Of a stretch of DNA of 64,000 bases, positions 8,249 to 16,864 are shown one piece after another. The notes under the pieces were generated by a model. The model had not been told where the DNA came from. It saw only the letters and a program-made list of their open reading frames with translations, and made no database searches. Numbering within the stretch: position 1 is the first letter of the stretch; every line of letters starts with the position of its first letter. Made by a program: the position numbers and the translations under genes. The stretch covers positions 372,001 to 436,000 of the forward strand of contig CBDAQR010000003.1 of assembly GCA_965199055.1 (NCBI GenBank). The letters are read 5' to 3'. Origin of the DNA: CBDAQR01 sp965199055 (GTDB lineage Bacteria; Pseudomonadota; Gammaproteobacteria; Pseudomonadales; Halieaceae).

Positions 8249-10342
8249 TCAGTTGTTCGCAGCGACCTGACGCTGGCGATAACGGGCTAACATGGCCTGT
8301 GAGTACTCGTTGATATCGAGTATGCCGTCGCCGTCCTGGTCCATCTGGTCGTAGCTCTCTGCGATCTGCTGGCCATAGCGTCCACGCAGCTCAGAACGCG
8401 CCAGTTTGCCATCGAGGTTGTCGTCCAGCATGCCGAAGCCGCGACCGGCACGCAGCATCTGCTCGTACTCAGGCTTTGGATCAGAACTGGTCTCATCCTT
8501 CCAGCGATAGCTCAGGTTGGTATACAGCATTTCTTCCCAGCTCTGGTCGCCCCAGGTAATCACCAGGCTCGGATCCGGGTTGGCCGGGTTACGGGCGCTG
8601 TTGTCGTACTCGTAGCGAGACACAATCTTCGAACCGGCCGGTATCTGCACTGGCTCAACAAACTCATAGGAGCGCTGCCAGTTGAAGTCATACTTGGGCA
8701 TCGACAGGAGCAACTCCTCCTTGCCGTCCGGGTAGATGATCGTCAGAGTCGAAGACTGACCGCGGTAATGCGCATGGGGGAAGGCGTAAAACAGCTCGGC
8801 GTCCCGCGGGAATTCGATGTAAGCCACTTCCTGATAGCCAGCGACTTCGGGCGGTATCTCTATGCTGGGATCAGCAATGGCGATATTGCGCAGAATTTTT
8901 TCCGGCACCTCGTCGTAGAAGTACAGGCCTACCCGCGTAACGTCGGTCACTTCCTTGCCAAAGGGGGTGTAGTGCATCTGGAAACCGAAGCCACCACCTG
9001 GCGGTATATAGGTGCCGACGTTTTCACGCGCCTCATACGACTCAGACCCTACCGCATAACCACCAATCGATGCGCCCCAAAGCGATTCATCGGCGGTACC
9101 GTCAGTGGGTGCATCTTTGAGAATACCTGAGAGCACATGGTGCACCGCCTGGCGTGAGCCGGGCTTCACCGTGCTGGCACGCAACCACTTACCTTCCGTC
9201 AGAGGATTGGCAATAGCAGGGCGAATCCAATCGACCACACCGCTTGCAGGCACGTCATAGGCAGGAATCTCAACAATCAGGTCGGGTTCACCCAGCGGCC
9301 ATTCCTCAATGGGAGGTCGCGGCACCGCCAGCGGATCCGGACCATCGCCGCGCGGAGAGCCTGCCTCGATCCAATGCACCAGAGTTTTGATTTCCTCGGC
9401 GCTCAGGCTCTTATCGTTGAGCCACTCGCCAACGTGAGGGTCGACATTCCAGGGCGGCATAGTATCTGTGCGAATCACTTCGCGAATCATGGGCGAGAAG
9501 CCCTTGATCATGTCGTAGCTATTCATGGCCCAGGGCGCGATACCGCCGTCGGAGTGACACTCCGCACAATTGTCGAGCAGTATCGGGGCAATGGTGTCGT
9601 GGTAGGAAATCTTGGCGTGCTCAGCGCGACGATCGCGTTCGGGGAAGTTCACCAGGCAACCCGGTGCATCGGCGCTGGCCACTTGAACGGCTTCGCCAGC
9701 AAGCACGGCATCCAGCGCGTCAATCAGGTAGGTGTGATTGGGCTTCTCACGCTGCACTTGATAGCTCAAACGATCATCAACCGGGCCGTGATAGACAACG
9801 GTTCGCGTCTTGGGATCGATCACATAGACTTCTGCGGTGCGCGTGACACCCAGGGACTCACCCACGAGCTGGTACTGATCCACAAGCACCGGGATATCGA
9901 ACCCGTATTCGGCCGACTCGGCAGCAATGGTCTCGCGATTGTCTTGCAGATTGGAATTGAGCAGAAAGAACGGCACACCCCGGTCCGCATAGCTGTCACG
10001 CACTTCTCGGTAGAAGGGCATTGCATTGCGCACGATCGGGCAGCCGTTGCCCTGGGTCATGATGACAATCGCCGGCGCGTCGTCGTAATAGTAGAGCTGG
10101 TGCGCCTCGCCGCTATCATCCAGCAGCATAAAGTCATCGACGCGCGTACCGACAATCGCGTCTTCAGTCGTCGGCCAAGCCGCGGCATTGTCGGCATTAG
10201 CAGGAGCGGCAGCCGGCTCAGCGGCGATCGGCGCCTCAGCTTGCTCCTGACTGCAGCCTGACGCGGCAAACAACCCTGCAACAAAGACAAATCCCAGTGC
10301 TGCGCGCAGGCCCTTATTCGAAGTAGCTTTCATGGTAAGCAT
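8249..10342 (-). CDS. Lipoprotein with redoxin, cytochrome c, copper-monooxygenase-like and EF-hand domains
   Basis: The start at 10342 (MLTMKATS) has GAGGGA upstream; the 697-residue product has a lipobox ending in Cys30 (AASGC). Modules in order: a thioredoxin-fold redoxin (about 62-220) with one Cys in GNGCPIVRN (Cys101); a c-type haem site NCAECH (Cys259, Cys262, His263); a region like the C-terminal half of copper type II ascorbate-dependent monooxygenases, with HH (401-402), His457 (QMHYTP), the H-x-H pair 523/525 (FPHAHYRG) and a Met in EEMLY (Met605) like the DEMC Met of PHM; and two EF-hand loops at about 640-651 and 668-680. It is an envelope redox protein, possibly a haem-fed hydroxylase. 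The reaction is unknown. It stands alone with its own terminator. Confidence 0.8.
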   Translation of the reverse strand: MLTMKATSNKGLRAALGFVFVAGLFAASGCSQEQAEAPIAAEPAAAPANADNAAAWPTTEDAIVGTRVDDFMLLDDSGEAHQLYYYDDAPAIVIMTQGNGCPIVRNAMPFYREVRDSYADRGVPFFLLNSNLQDNRETIAAESAEYGFDIPVLVDQYQLVGESLGVTRTAEVYVIDPKTRTVVYHGPVDDRLSYQVQREKPNHTYLIDALDAVLAGEAVQVASADAPGCLVNFPERDRRAEHAKISYHDTIAPILLDNCAECHSDGGIAPWAMNSYDMIKGFSPMIREVIRTDTMPPWNVDPHVGEWLNDKSLSAEEIKTLVHWIEAGSPRGDGPDPLAVPRPPIEEWPLGEPDLIVEIPAYDVPASGVVDWIRPAIANPLTEGKWLRASTVKPGSRQAVHHVLSGILKDAPTDGTADESLWGASIGGYAVGSESYEARENVGTYIPPGGGFGFQMHYTPFGKEVTDVTRVGLYFYDEVPEKILRNIAIADPSIEIPPEVAGYQEVAYIEFPRDAELFYAFPHAHYRGQSSTLTIIYPDGKEELLLSMPKYDFNWQRSYEFVEPVQIPAGSKIVSRYEYDNSARNPANPDPSLVITWGDQSWEEMLYTNLSYRWKDETSSDPKPEYEQMLRAGRGFGMLDDNLDGKLARSELRGRYGQQIAESYDQMDQDGDGILDINEYSQAMLARYRQRQVAANN

Positions 10343-10485
10343 AGTATCCCTCGCCCACCGCACTATTATGCGGCACGAACATACTGTAAAGTCGAAAAGA
10401 ACAATAATGGTACAAAAAACAGTCAATTACCAGCACGGCGTGCAGTGTAAACATGACAGATTGTTAACAATTGCAGACAGGGGAA

Positions 10486-11511
10486 ATGCGTGTGTTTAAG
10501 AAGCTAATTCTGTGGACCTTGGGGGCTTTTGCTGTGGGATTTGCGGCGCTGGCCTTGCTCATGCACCTCAGCGCGCGCAGCGCCCTGGACAACGAACTTC
10601 AATACAGCGCCTCTGTCGCCATGTTACCGGTCTTCAGCCCTGCAACGACCGACGGCCTGGTGCGAATTAGCGCCAACGATATGGAGTATCGTGCTCGCAT
10701 CGCGGGATTTACTGCCAACGAGGATGGCAGCATTCGCCCCACCGTTATTCTACTGCACGGCTGGCCCACCACCTCCGCCATGTGGATTCCACTTATCCAG
10801 CCACTGGTCGATGCAGGCTACCGGGTATTCGCACCCGACCAGCGCGGCTACAGCGTGGGTGCTCGCCCCGTGGGGCGTGACAACTACACCGTAGATAGAT
10901 TGAGTGCTGACATCCTTGCGCTCGCCGACGAGATCGGCGTTGATCAGTTCCATCTCGTCGGTCACGACTGGGGCGCGGTGGTCGGCTGGCAAACGGTGCT
11001 GACGGCATCTGAGCGGGTAATCAGTTGGAATGCGCTATCTATCGCCCACCCGGCGTCTTTCGGTGCTGCGGTTGAAAACGATCCCGACCAGGCGGCACGC
11101 AGCCGCTATTTCATGTTATTTGCGACGCCGTGGCTGGCTGAATCGGTATTCTCGATGCGAGACTTCGCACTGTTAAAGGGTGCCTACGGACCGTTCCCTG
11201 AAGACACGAAAGCTGAGTTTCTGGCCATGTTTGCCGAACCCGGCGCAATGACCGCGGGCTTCAACTGGTACCGCGCCATGCTGGTGACCGCTGAGAGTGG
11301 CCCGAATTGGAACCCTGAAGTGAATACGCCGACCTTATTCGTATGGGGTAATCAGGATGGCGCCGTGGGCCGCTGGGCGACCGAAGACCAGGCGCGCTTC
11401 ATGAAGGGTCCTTACCAGATAATCGAGGTAGAAGCGGGTCACTGGTTACTGGCCACCGATGACGGCACCGTGATCAATGCCGTCGTGCAGCATATTCAGT
11501 CTCAATCCTGA
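10486..11511 (+). CDS. Membrane-anchored alpha/beta hydrolase, epoxide hydrolase/dehalogenase type
   Basis: A 341-residue protein with an N-terminal hydrophobic segment (about 7-29) that anchors or exports it. The fold is shown by the oxyanion motif LLHGWP (89-94), the DQRGYS loop, nucleophile elbow GHDWGA (Asp161) and a late GHW (His near the C-terminus). An Asp nucleophile in HDWG points to epoxide hydrolases or haloalkane dehalogenases and away from Ser esterases. The ATG at 10486 is chosen because GGGGA precedes it. The last 10 bp overlap the convergent carboxylesterase gene. Epoxide hydrolase is the more likely function. Confidence 0.82.
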   Translation: MRVFKKLILWTLGAFAVGFAALALLMHLSARSALDNELQYSASVAMLPVFSPATTDGLVRISANDMEYRARIAGFTANEDGSIRPTVILLHGWPTTSAMWIPLIQPLVDAGYRVFAPDQRGYSVGARPVGRDNYTVDRLSADILALADEIGVDQFHLVGHDWGAVVGWQTVLTASERVISWNALSIAHPASFGAAVENDPDQAARSRYFMLFATPWLAESVFSMRDFALLKGAYGPFPEDTKAEFLAMFAEPGAMTAGFNWYRAMLVTAESGPNWNPEVNTPTLFVWGNQDGAVGRWATEDQARFMKGPYQIIEVEAGHWLLATDDGTVINAVVQHIQSQS

Positions 11512-13010
11512 GCGGGCTTCACCCGGCGTTGGTACTGGGCCTCAATCAGGTCCAACTTGGCACCGATCACGTTCGCCTGAACCGAATCCTCATTGCCGAA
11601 CACTTTCCAGTCGCCGCCAGGCGCCACCTCGGGCCAGGCTTGCGCAGCCGGTGCATTGGGATTTCCCGTTCGAGCAAACTGCAACCAATAAGCACGCATG
11701 CGCTTTGACATGGCCGCAGTTAGCGGCTCATCTTGCAAATGCCCGCCCCAGATATATTGGCCGTCTGCTCCGTGCGCAGAGCCGTAACGCTTACCCGCCT
11801 GTTCCGGCGGTAGAAAGTCGATGTAATACAGCCAAGCCGGTTGCGAAACCTTTGCCATAGACTGTGCCAGTAAGCGTGCAGAGATCAGGTAACGGTTATC
11901 ACCCCACATGCGCTGGAGCCAGACGCCGTCGCTATCGGCTTGGTAGAGCTGGCGCGCCAGCATGGCGTCATCGCCCAGCGCCCGCCGATAATCAGCTTCG
12001 CTAATACCCGAAAATGGCATGACCGAGCCCTCAAAACTGTTGCCGCCAGACATATAGGGCACGGACTGTTGTTGGCCTCGCATGAATCGAAGGCCCGGCT
12101 CTTCAATCAATGAAACGCCATCGACCACCGGCACTTGAAAACCCTGCACGGCATTCGCCAGGGCCTGCCCGTCCAGGCCTCGGAGCATGGCTTCCGTCTG
12201 CTTGGCGTCGGTAATCCGACTCACGAGCTCGCGGCCCATCCTCTCTGCCGACTGCGCCGGGCGACCGTCCATCGTCAGGGGGGCTGGTTTTGGCGCGCCC
12301 TTGGAACGCGGCAATGCCCAGGTTGCGTAACCACTTTGCGCTATCGCCTGATGAAACAGCCCCTGGGTCTGGTCGCTCGCCATAAGCAGGTTTACTGCCA
12401 TGCCACCCGCGGAGACGCCGAAAATAGTGACATTACCCGGGTCACCGCCAAATGCCGCAATATTGGTCTGCACCCATTGCAATGCCAGCACCATATCCAA
12501 AAAGCCAGGATTGGCAGGCAAGCCCGCGAGGGAGTCGTGTGCGAAAAAGCCCAAGGGACCAAGCCGATAATTGATCGACACCAGCACGATATCTTCCACG
12601 GCAAATGACTCGCCCGGGATCATGCCGGAACCGCCACGAAAAGCACCGCCATGAATCCACACCATCACGGGTCGCTTCGCATCGTCCAGACCTCGCGTCC
12701 AGACATTCAGCAAAAGACAGTCTTCGCTCGTGTGACCAGCATCGATACCCGGCATGGCTGATTGCAAGCAGGCCGAACCAAAATCCTGCACCGCCAGGGG
12801 CGCGGCAAGCGCACGCTTTGGCACCGGTGCACGCCAGCGCAAGTCACCCAGCGGTGGTTCGGCATAGGGCACCCCCTTGAAGCTATAAATGCCCTGGTCA
12901 AGTTTGCCCTTCAGCTCACCACTGCTGGTAACTACGTTGGCCGCAGCCAAAGGCAAGCTCATACAAACGGTAAGACCCAGAAGGGCTGAAACGGCTCTGA
13001 ACATACTCAC
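11502..13010 (-). CDS. Secreted type B carboxylesterase
   Basis: A 502-residue protein with a signal peptide (cleavage near residues 22-25) and the type B carboxylesterase fold: GVPYAEPP (46-53), EDCLLLNVW (96-104), oxyanion HGG (120-122) and nucleophile elbow FGVSAGG (197-203, Ser200). The elbow has Val where the family usually has Glu (GESAGG). The late acidic and His regions are also present (FEGSVMP and SAHGADGQY). It hydrolyses ester substrates in the periplasm. It is divergent from the secreted trio at 13098-15502 and convergent with the hydrolase at 10486. Substrate is not predictable. Confidence 0.88.
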   Translation of the reverse strand: MSMFRAVSALLGLTVCMSLPLAAANVVTSSGELKGKLDQGIYSFKGVPYAEPPLGDLRWRAPVPKRALAAPLAVQDFGSACLQSAMPGIDAGHTSEDCLLLNVWTRGLDDAKRPVMVWIHGGAFRGGSGMIPGESFAVEDIVLVSINYRLGPLGFFAHDSLAGLPANPGFLDMVLALQWVQTNIAAFGGDPGNVTIFGVSAGGMAVNLLMASDQTQGLFHQAIAQSGYATWALPRSKGAPKPAPLTMDGRPAQSAERMGRELVSRITDAKQTEAMLRGLDGQALANAVQGFQVPVVDGVSLIEEPGLRFMRGQQQSVPYMSGGNSFEGSVMPFSGISEADYRRALGDDAMLARQLYQADSDGVWLQRMWGDNRYLISARLLAQSMAKVSQPAWLYYIDFLPPEQAGKRYGSAHGADGQYIWGGHLQDEPLTAAMSKRMRAYWLQFARTGNPNAPAAQAWPEVAPGGDWKVFGNEDSVQANVIGAKLDLIEAQYQRRVKPAQD

Positions 13011-13097
13011 AATTCCAATTCTGTGCTTTAATGGTTTTCCCGAGTAACGACATAATAACTGCTAAGGCGCGCCGGGACAGCCGGCCACGGGAGACCC

Positions 13098-13940
13098 ATG
13101 CGAAAACTCCTACTCACCCTATTTATCATTATTACTCCTCTCGCCTGTGCGAGCAGCACGGCAACTGGCGAGTATAAAGCACCGCGTGGACCCGGAGGCG
13201 TGAACCCCGATCTCAACGGGATCTGGCAGGCGATGAATGAAGCCCACTATGATCTTGAGCGCCATATGGCTCGCTCCTCCATGGAAGAGCGCGAAGGACC
13301 GCGTGGCCCCGTTCCTTCTCGCGGCACGGTCGCATTAGGCGCAGTGGTCTCAGTACCGCCCGGCCTTGGCGTCGTCGAGGGTGGCGACATACCCTACACC
13401 CCGGAAGCGCTGGCAAAGCGTAATGAGAATCGCGCCAACTGGCTGGAGCGCGACCCCGAGATCAAGTGCTATCTCCCCGGCATACCCCGCTCGACCTACA
13501 TGCCTACCCCCTTCCAGATTATCCAGGGAGATAAGGATGTATTCATGGTGCACACCTATGCCAACGCCGTGCGCAACATCTACTCGAATGATCCGGGCCC
13601 GGCGCCCATCGACTCCTGGATGGGCCAAACCGTTCTGAGCTGGGACGGTGACACCATGGTGTTAACCACCACCGGGCAACTCGCCGACACCTGGCTGGAT
13701 CGGGCTGGTAATCACCACTCCGAACAAATGGTGGTGGTAGAACGCTTTACGCCGGCCAGCCCCAATCATCTGCATTACGCGGCGACCATCACCGATCCAG
13801 CTGTATTCACCCGACCCTGGACGATCAGCATGCCACTTTACCGGCGCATGGAACCGGACATAAAGATTCTCGACTTCAAGTGTCCGGAGTTCGTTGAAGA
13901 ACTGATGCACGGCGAGTGGCGTCGCCATCCTTTGGATTAA
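13098..13940 (+). CDS. Putative lipoprotein, secreted protein of unknown function (paralogue of next gene)
   Basis: A 280-residue protein starting with a lipoprotein-type signal (..ITPLAC, Cys17). No enzyme family is recognised. It shares an ordered set of motifs with the following gene: a W-D-G-D-T hydrophobic strand (SWDGDTMVLTTT, 181-192), ERFT, a strand with HLHY, then TITDP and FTRPW. The two genes are therefore tandem paralogues or share a domain. The start ATG at 13098 has GGGAGA just upstream. It is the first of three genes spaced by 22 bp and 1 bp. An extracellular binding or assembly role is possible, but no function is assigned. Confidence 0.75.
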   Translation: MRKLLLTLFIIITPLACASSTATGEYKAPRGPGGVNPDLNGIWQAMNEAHYDLERHMARSSMEEREGPRGPVPSRGTVALGAVVSVPPGLGVVEGGDIPYTPEALAKRNENRANWLERDPEIKCYLPGIPRSTYMPTPFQIIQGDKDVFMVHTYANAVRNIYSNDPGPAPIDSWMGQTVLSWDGDTMVLTTTGQLADTWLDRAGNHHSEQMVVVERFTPASPNHLHYAATITDPAVFTRPWTISMPLYRRMEPDIKILDFKCPEFVEELMHGEWRRHPLD

Positions 13941-13962
13941 GAAGCGCCACAGGAGATTATCG

Positions 13963-15021
13963 ATGAAGAAACAGATAGCGATAGCAGCCATAGCACTGAG
14001 CGCCACGCCGCTGGCATGGGGCGAAGTGCCCCGCACTTCCTGGGGCGCGCCCGACCTGAGCGGCAACTACAACACCGCAACACTCACCCCGCTGCAGCGG
14101 CCCCAGGAGTTTGGCGACAAAGCCTACGCCACCAAGGAAGAGGCAGCGGCTATCGTAGCGGCCTACGAGGCGCGCGCCGCAAAACTCAATGAGGGCCAAT
14201 CGGATGATCCAAACCGCAAAGCCCCTCCCAAGGGCGGTGACGGTAACTACAGCTTTGGCGCGGGCGGAGTCGGAGGCTACAACTCTTTCTGGGTCGATCC
14301 TGGTACCAGCGCGAATACTGTCGACGGAAAATTTCCCACCTCGATCATTTACGATCCCCCGAGCGGTCGCTGGCCTGCGCTGACACCAGCGGGACAGAAG
14401 GAACTGGCGCGGCGCTTTTCGCCGAAACCCAATACCGGTACGGCGTGGTGGTTGGAAAAAGGTGACGGCAGCGGCCCTTACGATAACCCGGAAGATCGCC
14501 CTACTTCGGATCGCTGCCTGATGGCATTCGGTTCCAGCGGCGGGCCACCCATGTTGCCCACGCTATACAACAACATGAAGCGCATTGTGCAGAGCCCCGA
14601 CCACGTGATGATCCTGGTGGAGATGGTGCACGATGCCCGCGTGATTCGATTGAACAGCGAACACGTGTCGCCGGACATTCGCAAATGGCTGGGCGATTCC
14701 ATCGGCTGGTGGGACGGAGACACACTGGTGGTGGAGACTACCAATTTCAATGATCATCCCGGCATGTATGGCGCCACTCGTGACTTAAAAGTAACGGAAC
14801 GTTTTACGCGCATCGACGCTACCACGCTGAACTACGAGTTTACGGTGGAGGACCCCAACGTGTGGACGACGCCCTGGAGCGGCCGTTACAGTTGGCCTAT
14901 TACCAATGACCCCGTTTACGAGTACGCCTGTCACGAGGCGAACTACGCAATGGGCAACATACTGCGCGGCGCACGCTTGCTGGAAGCCGAAGCGGAACAA
15001 CAGGAATCAGGTGGCGACTAA
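13963..15021 (+). CDS. Secreted protein of unknown function with WDGDT motif
   Basis: A 352-residue protein with a signal peptide (cleavage after about residue 20, ..LAWGEV). An N-terminal region with DLSGNYN and a Gly-rich stretch (92-107) is followed by a domain carrying DRCL, the strand WWDGDTLVVETTNF (249-262), ERFTR, LNYEFTVEDP and WTTPW, matching the neighbouring 13098 gene. The conserved motif set recurs, as I recall, in many marine and sphingomonad proteins beside DUF6152, but no activity is known to me. The ribosome site AGGAGA is strong. It is coupled 1 bp before the DUF6152 gene. Confidence 0.78.
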   Translation: MKKQIAIAAIALSATPLAWGEVPRTSWGAPDLSGNYNTATLTPLQRPQEFGDKAYATKEEAAAIVAAYEARAAKLNEGQSDDPNRKAPPKGGDGNYSFGAGGVGGYNSFWVDPGTSANTVDGKFPTSIIYDPPSGRWPALTPAGQKELARRFSPKPNTGTAWWLEKGDGSGPYDNPEDRPTSDRCLMAFGSSGGPPMLPTLYNNMKRIVQSPDHVMILVEMVHDARVIRLNSEHVSPDIRKWLGDSIGWWDGDTLVVETTNFNDHPGMYGATRDLKVTERFTRIDATTLNYEFTVEDPNVWTTPWSGRYSWPITNDPVYEYACHEANYAMGNILRGARLLEAEAEQQESGGD

Positions 15022-15022
15022 T

Positions 15023-15502
15023 ATGAATAGATCCGAACAGAAACCCCAGTATCGATCCAAAGCGATTGAAGGCATTCGGCCCATCTACCTGCTGGTTGCG
15101 CTCGCCCTGGCAACCGCGGCCTACTTCTCCGGCCAGGCGGTTGGCCATCACGCCTTTTCGGCGGAGTTTGACCCCAATCGACCGCTGGTGCTGCGCGGCC
15201 CGGTCACCAAGGTAGAGTGGGTTAACCCGCACGCCTGGATTCACCTGGACGCGGAAATGGAGGACGGTTCAACGGAATCCTGGATGGTAGAGGGCGGCAC
15301 CCCCAATACACTGCTGCGTCGCGGAATCAACAAGAACACGGTCAAGCCGGGCACCTACATCATCGTGGATGGCTATCAGAGCAAAGACCGCTCCAACCGC
15401 GCCAATGGTCGCAACATTACTCTGGCTGACGGTCGCAAGCTGTTCATGGGCTCTTCCGGTACCGGTGCACCCAAAGACGGCGCGGACCCCACTGAGCGTT
15501 AA
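15023..15502 (+). CDS. DUF6152 family secreted protein
   Basis: A 159-residue protein with an N-terminal hydrophobic segment (about 20-39) that is a signal peptide or anchor, then the typical DUF6152 core: HHAFSAEFD, a VTKVEWVNPHAWI strand and a WMVEGGTPNTLLRRG segment. The ATG at 15023 is preceded by AGGTGG. It completes a three-gene unit with the two WDGDT proteins, an association that supports a joint periplasmic role. Its last six codons plus stop (ADPTER-stop) are repeated in frame directly downstream. Function unknown; family assignment confident. Confidence 0.85.
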   Translation: MNRSEQKPQYRSKAIEGIRPIYLLVALALATAAYFSGQAVGHHAFSAEFDPNRPLVLRGPVTKVEWVNPHAWIHLDAEMEDGSTESWMVEGGTPNTLLRRGINKNTVKPGTYIIVDGYQSKDRSNRANGRNITLADGRKLFMGSSGTGAPKDGADPTER

Positions 15503-15532
15503 TCCGGCGCCGACCCTACCGAACGTTAATCC
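15479..15532. repeat. 27-bp tandem duplication at a shared convergent stop region
   Basis: Two adjacent 27-bp units (15479-15505 and 15506-15532) differ at four positions. Read in the DUF6152 frame, both encode G-A-D-P-T-E-R-stop-S, and all four differences are third-position synonymous changes. The TTAA in each unit gives TAA on both strands: unit 1 ends the plus-strand gene and unit 2 ends the minus-strand MFS gene. Confidence 0.9.
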
Positions 15533-16845
15533 GGCGCGTTCTGTAAATCCTCCCGCAGCGTGCGGGAGGCCAGGAAGAAGTGTGTCAGTGACCACACCGA
15601 CACCACCGGTATCACGTATAGCATTGCGTAGCGCAACGACTCTGCACCGAGCGTAGGCTGCAACATATCGCTGACCATACCCACCGTCCAGGGCCCGGCG
15701 CCCAGGCCGATGATATTCAGAATGAAGAACAGAATTGCCGAGGCCATAGCACGCATGCGCAGACCTACCAGGCCGTGTGACATCGCCAGCGCATTGCCGA
15801 GATACACGTTCGACATAATCGCGGGAATGATCATGCACATCAGCGCTGTGTACTTACCGTCGACCAGATAAACCGACACCACGAACGGCAGCGCGACGAT
15901 TCCAGCAATGCCCGGCAACCATACATGCCAGCGTTTGTCTTTAGGGGCGAGCCGATCGGCCAACAAACCGCCACAGAGTACACCGACCGCGCCGCCGAAG
16001 CCCATAATCATCGCCAGCCAGGTGCCGAGTTCTCCCGTAGACATTTCGTGGGAGCGAATCATAAAGGACGCTGTCCAGTTGCTAATGCTGTAGCTGGCAA
16101 ACGCATTGAGTGCAGCGCCCAGAGCAATATGGCGAAAGGCCCTCGCTGTCCACAGCACACCCAACACGCCGGTAAACGTGGTGGATGATGAATCCGCGGT
16201 ACGGTTTTCTGACAAGCCGCGTATCGGTTCCGCCATGGTGTAGCGAACCACAACTGCTAGCACGACACCGGGAAGCCCCACCACGATAAAGGCGACGCGC
16301 CAACCAAAAAACTCATTGAGCCAACCGCCAAACAGGAAGCCAAACAAAATACCGATGTTGACCCCCATGGAATAAAACCCCAGCGCACTCGCGCGCCGCT
16401 CTGGCGGGAAAATATCGGAAATCATGGAGTGCGAGGGCGGACTGCCACCCGCTTCCCCGACCCCAACGCCAATACGTGCGAGCAGCAGTTGCACATAGTT
16501 CTGCACGAAACCGCTAAGTGCGGTCATGCCACTCCATACCGCCAATGCCAGTGCGACAATGTTGCGGCGATTCGAGTGGTCGGCCCAGCGCGCAATGGGA
16601 ATCCCGGCGGTCACGTAAAACACGGCGAAGGCAAAACCGGTTAACAAACCCAATTGGCCGTCGGAGAGGTCTAGCTCTGCCTTAATGGATTCCTGCAGGA
16701 TCGCCAGTAACTGACGATCGATGAAATTGAAACTATAGACGATCGTCAGCAGAACCAGCGCATAGTAGGCGTTACGGCGATTCGCGTAGGGGTTATCGAT
16801 ATCGGCAGGACTGCCCTCAGCCGGCCTGGCTGTTTCCTCGCTCAT
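15526..16845 (-). CDS. MFS transporter, spinster-like
   Basis: A 439-residue transporter with about twelve hydrophobic segments. The N-terminal motif FNFIDRQLLAIL is typical of the spinster-like bacterial MFS group, and the motif A-like loop between helices 2 and 3 reads ADHSNRRN. It probably moves a small lipophilic or acidic substrate by proton coupling at the inner membrane. It starts 19 bp after the PQQ-protein gene with GAGG upstream, so it belongs to the decarboxylase/quinohaemoprotein/MFS operon. Its C-terminal codons lie in the duplicated 27-bp element. Substrate unknown. Confidence 0.88.
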   Translation of the reverse strand: MSEETARPAEGSPADIDNPYANRRNAYYALVLLTIVYSFNFIDRQLLAILQESIKAELDLSDGQLGLLTGFAFAVFYVTAGIPIARWADHSNRRNIVALALAVWSGMTALSGFVQNYVQLLLARIGVGVGEAGGSPPSHSMISDIFPPERRASALGFYSMGVNIGILFGFLFGGWLNEFFGWRVAFIVVGLPGVVLAVVVRYTMAEPIRGLSENRTADSSSTTFTGVLGVLWTARAFRHIALGAALNAFASYSISNWTASFMIRSHEMSTGELGTWLAMIMGFGGAVGVLCGGLLADRLAPKDKRWHVWLPGIAGIVALPFVVSVYLVDGKYTALMCMIIPAIMSNVYLGNALAMSHGLVGLRMRAMASAILFFILNIIGLGAGPWTVGMVSDMLQPTLGAESLRYAMLYVIPVVSVWSLTHFFLASRTLREDLQNAPD

Positions 16846-16864
16846 GGGAACCTCTCATTGCTTA

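Noticed and set aside
9374..10261. A 295-codon plus-strand open frame inside the large lipoprotein gene
   Set aside because: Composition and absence of motifs mark it as an antisense shadow.
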